DNA of 64,000 nt, taken from Bacteroidota bacterium (GTDB lineage: Bacteria > Bacteroidota > Bacteroidia > Bacteroidales > JABHKC01). Each line of letters starts with the position of its first letter. Position 1 is the stretch's first letter. The translations under genes were made by a program, and so were the position numbers. The stretch covers positions 1 through 64,000 of the forward strand of contig JABHKC010000028.1 of NCBI GenBank assembly GCA_018692315.1. The letters run 5' to 3'. Shown in pieces: positions 55,733 to 64,000 of this stretch. The notes below the pieces were generated by a model that did not search any database, was not told the DNA's origin, and worked only from the letters and a program-made list of their open reading frames with translations.

Positions 55733-56327
55733 CCTATTTTTTCTAAGTGGATGTGTTTCTACAAAGAATTTCTACAAAGAAAAAGACACATCATTTTTTC
55801 CAATTTCGACTGTATTAGAAAATGGATATAATACAGCACTGTATAAAGCTAAAATTGATGTTGAAAATAATCATATATCCGGGCTAATTTATTTCAAAAT
55901 TGTATCAGAATCATCATATAGAATTATTTTTATGTCTGAATTTGGCTTGAATCTTCTTGATTATGAGTATAAAAACAATTCATTTGAACTAATCAGTTGT
56001 AAGGATTTTTTGAATAAAAAAATTATTCTAAATGCTATTAAAAATGATATTAAACTGTTAATTGATTTACCTAAAAATAATGATAAAAAATCTATTTATA
56101 AAAACCCAAAGAGCCAAATATCTTTAGTCAAAATAAAAGAAAAACTTAATAGATATTATTATTTCTTTAATCAAGAAAAAGAAGCAATTAGAATTATACA
56201 AACCAAAGGCTTGAAACATATTGAAATAACATTTGATGAGTATGATAATGAAATCCCAAAGAAAATAGAAATCTATCATAAAAGAATAAAACTTGGCATA
56301 AATCTTAACTTAATAAAATTGAAATAG
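55695..56327 (+). CDS. Lipoprotein, possible LolB-like acceptor
   Basis: The 210-residue protein has a signal ending in the lipobox LSGC. The mature part (YRIIFMSEFGLNLLDYEY, then charged strands) resembles LolB/DUF3261-type lipoproteins that occur with a LolA-like gene in aryl-polyene clusters, but the match is weak. It overlaps the LolA-like gene by 38 bp, which fits a donor-acceptor pair. Confidence 0.6.
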   Translation: MRVFRQIFLFSISLFFLSGCVSTKNFYKEKDTSFFPISTVLENGYNTALYKAKIDVENNHISGLIYFKIVSESSYRIIFMSEFGLNLLDYEYKNNSFELISCKDFLNKKIILNAIKNDIKLLIDLPKNNDKKSIYKNPKSQISLVKIKEKLNRYYYFFNQEKEAIRIIQTKGLKHIEITFDEYDNEIPKKIEIYHKRIKLGINLNLIKLK

Positions 56328-56695
56328 TGTTATTGAAGGAATTTTACAAGTATTCTATTGATATACAAGAAGAAGGAAAAATAAATGCACAAATAGAGAT
56401 AAATCAAAAACACTCTATTTTTGCTGGACATTTTCCTGAATTTCCAGTAGTACCCGGTGTTTGTCAAGTGTTAATGATTAAAGAAATTTTGAATGAATTT
56501 TTAGATGTGAATTTGCAATTAAAAACGGCAAAAAGCATAAAATTTCTATCCGTTCTTAATCCTTTTGAAACAAATAAAATACGAGCATCAATATCATACA
56601 ATCATATTGAAAATGAAACTTTTAAAGTAAACGCTATTTTATTTTTTGAAAGGCAAAATTTCTTAAAACTAAAGGCTGAATTTAGTGAACAATAA
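56327..56695 (+). CDS. FabZ-like 3-hydroxyacyl-ACP dehydratase
   Basis: The 122-residue hot-dog protein has the catalytic pattern AGHFPEFPVVPGVCQVLMIKEI, with the active-site His of GHFP. It would dehydrate the 3-hydroxyacyl chain to form the polyene double bonds. It starts with GTG overlapping the previous stop by one base. Confidence 0.82.
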   Translation: MLLKEFYKYSIDIQEEGKINAQIEINQKHSIFAGHFPEFPVVPGVCQVLMIKEILNEFLDVNLQLKTAKSIKFLSVLNPFETNKIRASISYNHIENETFKVNAILFFERQNFLKLKAEFSEQ

Positions 56696-56696
56696 A

Positions 56697-57869
56697 ATGC
56701 TTCAATTTAAACAAAGCTTCAAGGAGAATAAATGTTGTGTTATAATTCCAACATACAACAATGCTACAACAATAGTTCAAGTTGTCACTGATGTTTTAGA
56801 CTATTGCGAAGATGTATATGTAATTAATGACGGAAGCACAGATGAAACTCTTTCTGTGTTAGAAAAATACAAAGAATCTATTAAATGTATTAGCTACAAA
56901 AATAATCAAGGCAAAGGAAACGCACTACTTCTCGGATTTAGAAATGCATTTGAAGATGGTTTTAAACATGCAATTACTATTGATTCTGATGGACAACATT
57001 TTGCAAGCGATTTGCCCGTTTTTCTCGAAAAACTAAAAGAAGAAAAAGAAGCCATTTTAATTGGAGCAAGGAAGTTGAATCAAAAAAATCTGTCAAAAGG
57101 AAGCAATTTTGCAAACAAATTTTCAAACTTTTGGTTCAAGATAGAAACCGGTATTTCTTTGCCCGATACACAATCAGGTTATAGATTGTATCCATTATCT
57201 CCAATCTATAAAAGGAAGTTTTTTAGCAAAAAATACGAATTCGAAATTGAAATTATTGTACGACTTTCGTGGAAAGGATATAAAGTTCGTTCAGTGCCAA
57301 TAGACGTTTTTTATCCTACTAGAGACAAACGGGTTTCTCATTTCAGACCATTTAAAGATTTTTTTAGAATAAGTGTACTTAATACAGTTCTTGTTTTTTT
57401 GGGATTACTTTACTTTTTGCCAAAAAACATGGTACGTAAATACAAAAACAAAAAACTGAAACAAATAATCAAAGAGGATATTTTGGGTGGAAACTCTCCT
57501 ATTCACAAAATAGCAATTTCAATAGGATTCGGCGTTTTTATGGGAATTGTACCAATCTGGGGTTATCAATTGGCAGTTGGATTTTCATTAGCACATGTTT
57601 TCAAATTGAATAAAAGCATATTTTTTGTTTTTGCAAATATCAGCCTTCCTCCAATGATTCCTTTTATTTTGTATTTAAGTTTTGTATTGGGAGGATATAT
57701 TTTGGGAGATATTTCGTGGACAATAGAAATTGAAGATGTATCTTTTGAAACAGTAAAAGAAAATTTGAAGCAATATTTGGTAGGAAGTATGGCTCTTGCA
57801 ATATTGGCAGGTTCCATATTTGGAATAGCCTCATATATATTATTGGAAATTGCAGGTCGAAAGAAGTAA
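56697..57869 (+). CDS. Glycosyltransferase family 2 fused to DUF2062
   Basis: The 390-residue protein has a GT-A domain (about 10-220) with VIIPTYNNA, INDGSTDETL and TIDSDGQH, and a C-terminal DUF2062 membrane domain (about 270-385). This GT2-DUF2062 pairing is known from aryl-polyene clusters. It may add a sugar to the lipid anchor or pigment. I use the ATG at 56697; an upstream GTG overlaps the previous gene. Confidence 0.85.
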   Translation: MLQFKQSFKENKCCVIIPTYNNATTIVQVVTDVLDYCEDVYVINDGSTDETLSVLEKYKESIKCISYKNNQGKGNALLLGFRNAFEDGFKHAITIDSDGQHFASDLPVFLEKLKEEKEAILIGARKLNQKNLSKGSNFANKFSNFWFKIETGISLPDTQSGYRLYPLSPIYKRKFFSKKYEFEIEIIVRLSWKGYKVRSVPIDVFYPTRDKRVSHFRPFKDFFRISVLNTVLVFLGLLYFLPKNMVRKYKNKKLKQIIKEDILGGNSPIHKIAISIGFGVFMGIVPIWGYQLAVGFSLAHVFKLNKSIFFVFANISLPPMIPFILYLSFVLGGYILGDISWTIEIEDVSFETVKENLKQYLVGSMALAILAGSIFGIASYILLEIAGRKK

Positions 57870-57875
57870 CAATAA

Positions 57876-60800
57876 ATGCAAAATATTTTTATCAACACAT
57901 ATAATTTATTCAATAGAAAGAAATTTCTGCTAATAGCAACTATCGTTGCTATTTTTGCTTTTATAGCTTTCTTTTTATCTTCCATTAAATTAGAAGAAGA
58001 CATCAAAGCTATTATTCCTCAAGATGATAGAATTGATAAAATTAGTTTAGTTTTGAATAATTCTAAATTTTCGGACCAGATAATTTTAAATTTCTCATGC
58101 AATGACATTTCTCAAACAAATGCTGAATTTTTAGTAAAAAAAGCAGAAAAACTTGTTGAGTTTTTAGCAAAAAACAAAAAACTTATCAATAAAATTAGTT
58201 TTAAAGTAGAAGATAATTCTTTTCAAGAGGTTTACGATTTCTTTTATGAGCATCTTCCATTTTATTTGTCTAATGAAGACTATAGATATATAAAAAGTTT
58301 ATTCACAGAAGATGAAATAGAACGAGCATTAAGAAAAGATTTTAAATCGTTAATTTCTCCAGCAGGAATGGCTACTAAAAATTATATTCTGAAAGACCCA
58401 TTCAGCATTACACCTTTAGCTTTAAAGAAATTACAAGATTTTCAATTAGATGACAATTTTAATATATACAAATCCTGTATATTTACTAAAGACAAAAAGA
58501 ATTTGTTGGTTTTTATTGAACCTGCTTACCCTTCAAATAATATTGAACAAAATAGCATATTAATTGATTCGATAGAATGTGCAATAACAAAATTGCTTAG
58601 TTCGGATTCCGAAATAAATATTGAATATTATGGAGGAACTGCTGTTGCTGTGGCAAATGCAAAAAGAATTAAAGCCGATATAATGCTAACTGTTTCGTTT
58701 GCATTTTTATTCATCTTTATTATTTTTTTCTTTTTTTTCAGGAAAATAAAAATCTTAATACTACTTTTTTTTCCTGTAATTATAGGGACAGGTATTTCAA
58801 TAAGTTTAATTTCTATCTTTTATGGAAGTGTTTCAGCCATAGCTTTAGGTGTAGGGGCTATTTTGGTGGGCATTTCTATAGATTATTCGCTACATTTTTT
58901 TACACATTTTAGAAATAGTGGCTCTATTAAACAAACTTTAGAAGAGATTTCTTTTCCTGTAATGATAAGTAGTTTTACTACTGCCACAGCCTTTTTGTGC
59001 CTTTTTGTTATAAAATCTGAAGCTCTTAATCAATTAGGTTTGTTCGGAGCTTTAAGTATCATTTTTGCAGCATTAGCGGTTTTAATAATTATTCCTGCTT
59101 TTTTGTCAGATAAGAGCTTCGGATTATCAAAATCAAAATTTGGGTTTTTAGATAAAATAGCTGTTTACGAAATTCATAAAAATAAGATTGTTGTTGTAAT
59201 AATTGTGTTATTTTCTTTAGTTTTTAGTTTCACATTTAGCGATATTCACTTTAATAGCGATATAGCTACACTCAACTATCTCCCCGATTATTTGCGGAAT
59301 GCCGAAAAAAACTTAGAGAAAATTAGTTCTGAAACTTTTAGTGCCGTATATTTTGTAACTATGGGTGAAAGTTTGAACGAAGCACTACATAAAACCGAAA
59401 ATAAAAAGGAATTATTAAAGTTTGCCGAAAATAAAAAGCTGTTTTCTTCAATGTCTTCAGGTGTAGATTTGCTTCTTACAGAAAAAAGACAAATTGAGAA
59501 AATCAAACAATGGGATTTATTTTGGAGTTCTGTTGATAGGTCGAGATTAGAATCTATTATAATTGAAAAAGGAAAAAAAATTAAATTTAACAAAAGTGCT
59601 TTCAGTCAATTCTTTACTTTAATCAATAAAAAATTTGTTCCTATTCCATTAGATGAGTTTTCTACTTTACAAAATACTTTTCTAAGAAATTATATCAATT
59701 CAGCGGATAGTATGTTTTCGGTAATTTCTATTTTGAAGGTTGAACAAAAAAACAAACAAGAATTGTTTAATTTGTTCGAGATGGAAAATGATATTATTAT
59801 TTTCGATAAACAATATTTTTCTAACTATTTTTTCGATATTCTAAGAAATGATTTTAATAAGCTTGTTATACTCTCAATAATAATTGTTTTTAGCATTTTA
59901 TTATTGTCGTTCGGAAGAATTGAGCTTGCTTTAATCACATTTACTCCAATCATGCTTAGTTGGCTCTGGACTTTAGGATTAATGGGATTGTTCAATATTG
60001 AGTTCAATATTTTTAATATTATTATCTCCACATTTATTTTTGGATTAGGGATTGACTACAGTATATTTATAATGAGAGGATTGCTGAGTAATTATAAATA
60101 TGGAAATCGTCCTATTACTCCTTATAAGCTTTCTGTTTTATTGTCAGTAATAACAACAATATTGGGAATTGGAGTTTTAATTTTCGCACATCATCCCGCA
60201 TTAAAATCAATTGCATTTGTTTCTATTTTTGGAATTGCATCAGTTGTAATAATTTCTTATACAATTCTCCCATTATTATTTGGTGTGCTTACTAGTCAAA
60301 ATGGATGCCTCAGAAATGAACCTATTACAATGACAAATAGTTTAATTTCAATATTTACTTTCACAATTTTTCTAATCAATTCGGTTTTTCTTACCATTTG
60401 CATTCCATTTTTATATATACTTCCCTTGCCGCGAAAATATGGAAAATATATTTTTCATTGGCTAATTTATTCAACAAGTCGCTTTGTGGTTTGGATTAAT
60501 TTTATAATTAAAAAAGAGATAATAGATAAAGAAAAAATTGATTTTTCAAATCCTTCTGTATTTGTATCTAATCACCAATCTCATTTAGACCTTGTGCTTA
60601 TTCTAATGTTAAATCCAAAAATAATAGTAATAACAAATAGGCGGGTTTGGAATAATCCTTTTTATGGTTTTATAGTAAGATTTGCCGATTATTTTCCAAT
60701 TTATAAAGGCATTGATAAAGGCTTTGAAAAAATACGCAAAAAAGTAAAAGAAGGATATTCTATTTTAGTATTTCCGGAAGGAACCAGAACTATTGATGGT

Positions 60801-61712
60801 ACAATAAAACGGTACCATCAAGGAGCTTTTAAGTTAGCCGATGACTTGAATTTAGAAATACAGCCAATTTTAATTCACGGAGCTTATCAATGTTTGCCAA
60901 AAACAGATTTTTTCCTACGCTCGGGTTTTATATCAATAAAATATTTCGATAGGATAAAAGTAAAATCTGTCAACACAGAAAAGAATGAGACATACAGACA
61001 GCAAGCAAAAGACCTGACAAAATTCAAAAGAAAAGAATACGATGCTCTATGTATTGAAAAAGAAACTACGGACTTTTATCGGCAAAAAATTATTAACCGA
61101 TATATTTACAAAGGTCCAGTTTTGGAATGGTATGTTAGAGTAAAATTAAAACTTGAAAAGAATTACTATTTTCTTAATGAAATAATCCCCAAGAATGCAA
61201 ATATTGTAGATATCGGCTGCGGATATGGATATTTAGCTTATATGTTAAAATCAGTTTCAAAAGAAAGAAATATTTTAGGAATTGATTATGATGAAGAAAA
61301 AATTGCCGTAGCAAATAGAATTGAAACAAATAATGCGGGTTTAAATTTTATTTTAAAAGATATTTCAGAGGGGAGCATTCCATCGGCAGATGTTTATATT
61401 TTAAAAGATGTATTACATTATATGCCTGAAAATCTACAAATAGCAATACTAAATAAATGTATGAACCAAGTTTCAGACAATGGAATTATTATTGTAAGGG
61501 ATGCCGATGCCGATTTAGAAAAGAGAACAAAAGTTACAAAAAAAACGGAAATACAATCGACTAAAATTTTCAAGTTTAATAAAACAAAATACAATTTGAC
61601 CTATATTTCAGGAAAGAAGATAAGCAATATTGCAAAAAACAATGGGTTCAATTGTACTAGATTTGATAATTCTAAGAAAACTTCCAACATTACATTTATC
61701 ATTAAAAAATGA
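57876..61712 (+). CDS. MMPL exporter-PlsC acyltransferase-methyltransferase fusion
   Basis: The 1278-residue protein has three parts. Residues about 1-830 are an RND/MMPL-type exporter with an N-terminal membrane segment, a periplasmic loop and two sets of membrane segments (GVGAILVGISIDYSLHF and FIFGLGIDYSIFIM). Residues about 880-1050 are a PlsC acyltransferase (NHQSHLD with His900, FPEGTR). Residues about 1090-1278 are a SAM-dependent methyltransferase (VDIGCGYGYLA, LKDVLHYMP). In other clusters these are separate genes. I see no frameshift in the reading frame. The product is likely an export and anchoring machine. Confidence 0.85.
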   Translation: MQNIFINTYNLFNRKKFLLIATIVAIFAFIAFFLSSIKLEEDIKAIIPQDDRIDKISLVLNNSKFSDQIILNFSCNDISQTNAEFLVKKAEKLVEFLAKNKKLINKISFKVEDNSFQEVYDFFYEHLPFYLSNEDYRYIKSLFTEDEIERALRKDFKSLISPAGMATKNYILKDPFSITPLALKKLQDFQLDDNFNIYKSCIFTKDKKNLLVFIEPAYPSNNIEQNSILIDSIECAITKLLSSDSEINIEYYGGTAVAVANAKRIKADIMLTVSFAFLFIFIIFFFFFRKIKILILLFFPVIIGTGISISLISIFYGSVSAIALGVGAILVGISIDYSLHFFTHFRNSGSIKQTLEEISFPVMISSFTTATAFLCLFVIKSEALNQLGLFGALSIIFAALAVLIIIPAFLSDKSFGLSKSKFGFLDKIAVYEIHKNKIVVVIIVLFSLVFSFTFSDIHFNSDIATLNYLPDYLRNAEKNLEKISSETFSAVYFVTMGESLNEALHKTENKKELLKFAENKKLFSSMSSGVDLLLTEKRQIEKIKQWDLFWSSVDRSRLESIIIEKGKKIKFNKSAFSQFFTLINKKFVPIPLDEFSTLQNTFLRNYINSADSMFSVISILKVEQKNKQELFNLFEMENDIIIFDKQYFSNYFFDILRNDFNKLVILSIIIVFSILLLSFGRIELALITFTPIMLSWLWTLGLMGLFNIEFNIFNIIISTFIFGLGIDYSIFIMRGLLSNYKYGNRPITPYKLSVLLSVITTILGIGVLIFAHHPALKSIAFVSIFGIASVVIISYTILPLLFGVLTSQNGCLRNEPITMTNSLISIFTFTIFLINSVFLTICIPFLYILPLPRKYGKYIFHWLIYSTSRFVVWINFIIKKEIIDKEKIDFSNPSVFVSNHQSHLDLVLILMLNPKIIVITNRRVWNNPFYGFIVRFADYFPIYKGIDKGFEKIRKKVKEGYSILVFPEGTRTIDGTIKRYHQGAFKLADDLNLEIQPILIHGAYQCLPKTDFFLRSGFISIKYFDRIKVKSVNTEKNETYRQQAKDLTKFKRKEYDALCIEKETTDFYRQKIINRYIYKGPVLEWYVRVKLKLEKNYYFLNEIIPKNANIVDIGCGYGYLAYMLKSVSKERNILGIDYDEEKIAVANRIETNNAGLNFILKDISEGSIPSADVYILKDVLHYMPENLQIAILNKCMNQVSDNGIIIVRDADADLEKRTKVTKKTEIQSTKIFKFNKTKYNLTYISGKKISNIAKNNGFNCTRFDNSKKTSNITFIIKK

Positions 61713-63199
61713 AAAATAAGTACGATGTAATAATTATTGGAGGAGGATTGGGTGGTTTGCTTTGTGGAAATATCCTTAGCAGAGAAGGACTGAGCGTTTG
61801 CATATTAGAACAAAACAAAAAGTTAGGTGGTAGTATTCAATCTTTTGCAAAAAACAAAACCATATTTAATACAGGATTAAACTATACTGAAAGTTTGGGA
61901 GAAGGAGAAGTTCTTAATAGATATTTCAAGTACTTCAAAATAATGGATAAACTAAAGATTAAACGCTTAGATATTGATTGTTTTAATAAAATCAGTTTTG
62001 TTGATAATGTAGAGTATCCATTTGCACAAGGGCACAACAATTTTATTGAAAAATTAGCAGCATATTTTCCAAGAAGCCAAAAAAACTTGAAAGCTTATAT
62101 AAAAACTTTAAAAGATATTTGTCATTCATTTCCATTATATACAATTGATTCGTCTTCCGGAACAACCACAAGTGAAATTGTTTTAAAACAAAGTGCCTTT
62201 AAATATTTACAGTCTGTTCATCCAGATAATCGTTTGCAGCAAATTTTAGCAGGAATGAATTCATTATACGGTGGTGTTGCAGAAAAAACACCTTTGTATG
62301 TTCATGCTTTAATAAATTATTCATTTATCAATAGTGCCTGGCGTTTGGTAGATGGAAGCTCTCAGTTGGCAACAAAAATTGCTGAAGTGATAAAAATCAA
62401 TGGGGGAGAAATTCTGACTTCTTCTAAGGTTTTGTCAATTAGCGGAAAAGACAAACATGTGCAGTATATTGAGCTTGAAAATGGAGAAAGAATATTTGCC
62501 GATAAAATAATTTCGAATTTGCATCCTGCCGTTACACTAAAAATGATTCCTTCGGAATTATCCAAAAAGGTGTACAAAAGAAGAATTACCTCTCTCGAAA
62601 ATACTATTGGTATGTTTACTTTATATGTAGTTTTGAAAAAAAATAGTTTCTCGTATCTCAATTTCAATCATCATTATTTTTCTACTGTAAACGCATGGAC
62701 TTCTAATTATTCTGAAAAATCGTGGCCCGAACATTATTTTTTATATACACCAGCAATTTCAAAATCTGACCAATATGCAGATGGACTGATTGCCATGACT
62801 TACATGAATTTTGAAGAAGTAAAAAAATGGGGAAATACTTTCGTTGAAAATAGAGGTTCGGAATATCTTGAATTTAAACTGAAAAAAGCAGAAAAACTAA
62901 TAGATTGTATTGAGAAGAAATTTCCGAACTTTCGCCAATCAATTGACTGTTACTATACATCAACTCCTCTCACTTATAGAGATTATACTGCTACGCCAGA
63001 AGGTACCTCCTATGGAATATTAAAAGATTACAATGATCCGCTTTCTACTATAATCACACCCAAATCGAGAATAAAAAATCTTTACTTTACCGGTCAGAAT
63101 TTAAATATGCATGGAATTTTAGGAGTAACTATAGGAGCAGTTCTAACATGTTCTGAGATAATAGGTATTAACTATTTATTAAAAAAAATTAATAAGTAA
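61709..63199 (+). CDS. FAD-dependent oxidoreductase, CrtI/phytoene-desaturase-like
   Basis: The 496-residue protein has the N-terminal FAD-binding motif IIGGGLGGLLCG and the C-terminal IKNLYFTGQNLNMHGILGVTIGA, as in CrtI-like and retinol-saturase-like enzymes. In polyene clusters such enzymes may desaturate, saturate or hydroxylate the chain or ring. It overlaps the exporter fusion gene by 4 bases. Confidence 0.85.
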   Translation: MKNKYDVIIIGGGLGGLLCGNILSREGLSVCILEQNKKLGGSIQSFAKNKTIFNTGLNYTESLGEGEVLNRYFKYFKIMDKLKIKRLDIDCFNKISFVDNVEYPFAQGHNNFIEKLAAYFPRSQKNLKAYIKTLKDICHSFPLYTIDSSSGTTTSEIVLKQSAFKYLQSVHPDNRLQQILAGMNSLYGGVAEKTPLYVHALINYSFINSAWRLVDGSSQLATKIAEVIKINGGEILTSSKVLSISGKDKHVQYIELENGERIFADKIISNLHPAVTLKMIPSELSKKVYKRRITSLENTIGMFTLYVVLKKNSFSYLNFNHHYFSTVNAWTSNYSEKSWPEHYFLYTPAISKSDQYADGLIAMTYMNFEEVKKWGNTFVENRGSEYLEFKLKKAEKLIDCIEKKFPNFRQSIDCYYTSTPLTYRDYTATPEGTSYGILKDYNDPLSTIITPKSRIKNLYFTGQNLNMHGILGVTIGAVLTCSEIIGINYLLKKINK

Positions 63200-64000
63200 A
63201 TGAAAAATAAATACGATGTAGTAATTATTGGAAGTGGATTAGGCGGTTTGTTTAGTGGTGCTTTATTAGCCAAAGAAGGAAAAAAAGTTTGTATTCTTGA
63301 AAAGCATCACCAAATAGGTGGAAACTTGCAGGTGTTTAAGCGTAAAGACTGTCATTTTAGTGCCGGAATGCATTATGCCGGCTCGCTGGAAAAGAATCAA
63401 ATTTTAGGTAAGATATTTAGTTATTTAGACATTTACAAAGATTTAAAAATTACCAGATTAGATGATAATTGTTTCGAAAAAATCATTATTGGAAACAATG
63501 AATATTGCTATGCAACGGGAATGGAAAATTTCAAAAATAATCTTCTAAATTATTTTCCTAATGAGAAAAAAGCGATTGAAGCTTATACTTTAAAATTAGA
63601 GCAAATATGGGAATCTTCCGATATATTAAATTTAAGGGAGCTAAATTTCAATGAAATTCCTCATTTTGAAGAATATAGTGAATGTGCTTTTAAGTTCATA
63701 GATTCAATTACTGATAATAAAGAGCTAAAAGCTTTATTGGCTGCTACAAATGGTCTTTATGCCGGCATCAAAGAAAAAACTCCTCTTTTTATCCATGCAA
63801 ATATCAATAGTTTTTTTATTAATAGTGCCTGGCGAATTGCTGAAAGCGGCGAAAATATTGCAAATTTATTACAAAAAAAAATTGAAGATAATGGAGGAAA
63901 TGTTTTCCCCAAAAAAGAAGTAAAACAGTTTGAGTTTGAGGGTTCAATTATATCTTCTGCCATTGTAAACGATGGAGAAAAATTCACTGCAAATATTTAT
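63200..64000 (+). CDS. FAD-dependent oxidoreductase, second copy (partial, runs off the window)
   Basis: The frame begins at the ATG at 63200, directly after the previous stop, and stays open to the end of the window (267 codons). It has VIIGSGLGGLFSG and the segment FFINSAWRIAESGE, which parallels FINSAWRLVDGSS in the upstream gene, so the two are paralogues. The C-terminal part is outside the window. Confidence 0.82.
   Translation, partial: MKNKYDVVIIGSGLGGLFSGALLAKEGKKVCILEKHHQIGGNLQVFKRKDCHFSAGMHYAGSLEKNQILGKIFSYLDIYKDLKITRLDDNCFEKIIIGNNEYCYATGMENFKNNLLNYFPNEKKAIEAYTLKLEQIWESSDILNLRELNFNEIPHFEEYSECAFKFIDSITDNKELKALLAATNGLYAGIKEKTPLFIHANINSFFINSAWRIAESGENIANLLQKKIEDNGGNVFPKKEVKQFEFEGSIISSAIVNDGEKFTANIY

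Noticed and set aside
1-64000. CRISPR array, insertion sequence, tRNA or rRNA
   Set aside because: No regularly spaced repeats of CRISPR type, no transposase reading frame with inverted ends, and no tRNA- or rRNA-like sequence were found in the intergenic gaps, which are mostly short.

Overview
The window looks like a chromosome segment of a member of the Bacteroidota. It is AT-rich. Several genes have the phylum's TAnnTTTG -7 promoter box just upstream. A large secreted protein ends in a type IX secretion sorting domain. The housekeeping blocks (rsfS-ftsH-LUD-cdsA-psd, and DUF6089/uppS/bamA/ompH/ompH/murI) are arrangements common in that phylum. Genus and species cannot be read from the sequence, and no rRNA or tRNA gene was seen.

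Left end (about 1-6,040, minus strand): a defence-like module. In transcription order it holds a PLD-nuclease/SNF2-helicase fusion, a Schlafen AlbA_2/GHKL ATP-binding protein, and the N-terminal third of a type IIG (Eco57I-like) restriction-methylation enzyme. The last is cut short by a stop codon near the window edge. A degenerate direct repeat lies between the last two genes.

Housekeeping block (6,200-37,030): AMP nucleosidase, a flavodoxin/ferredoxin membrane protein, SpeD, a rhomboid protease and an M3 peptidase. Next come the rsfS-ftsH-LUD-DUF2007-cdsA-psd operon, then murI and the outer-membrane biogenesis genes (two OmpH/Skp chaperones, BamA, UppS, DUF6089). A stand-alone HsdR-N-type nuclease gene sits between uppS and the DUF6089 gene. 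After these come an outer-membrane protein divergent from a 1231-residue NtrY-like histidine kinase, RNase HII, a DUF4160/DUF2442 pair, a fused oligopeptide-ABC ATPase, RecJ, YraN and RecQ. A 1392-residue T9SS cargo protein with a papain-like domain that appears to lack its nucleophile (37,274-41,452) ends at a very strong terminator.

Right third (41,889-64,000, all plus strand, running off the edge): a flexirubin/aryl-polyene type pigment cluster. A MIO-type aromatic amino acid ammonia-lyase would supply a cinnamate/coumarate starter. Two ACPs, three complete ketosynthases, one ketosynthase-like chain-length-factor homologue, one half-length ketosynthase-like protein, a ketoreductase and two hot-dog dehydratases would build the polyene. 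A methyltransferase, an LpxL-type acyltransferase, a thioesterase and CrtI-like oxidoreductases would tailor it. A LolA-like carrier, a lipoprotein, and an MMPL exporter fused to a PlsC acyltransferase and a methyltransferase would move and anchor it in the envelope. No starter-activating ligase and no DarA/DarB-type dialkylresorcinol genes are in the window; if present they lie beyond 64,000.

The most unusual items are the MMPL-PlsC-methyltransferase fusion, the Gln-for-Cys ketosynthase homologue beside a half-length ketosynthase-like protein, the defence-like trio at the left edge, the nuclease gene inside the outer-membrane biogenesis block, and the papain-like T9SS protein without its catalytic Cys.
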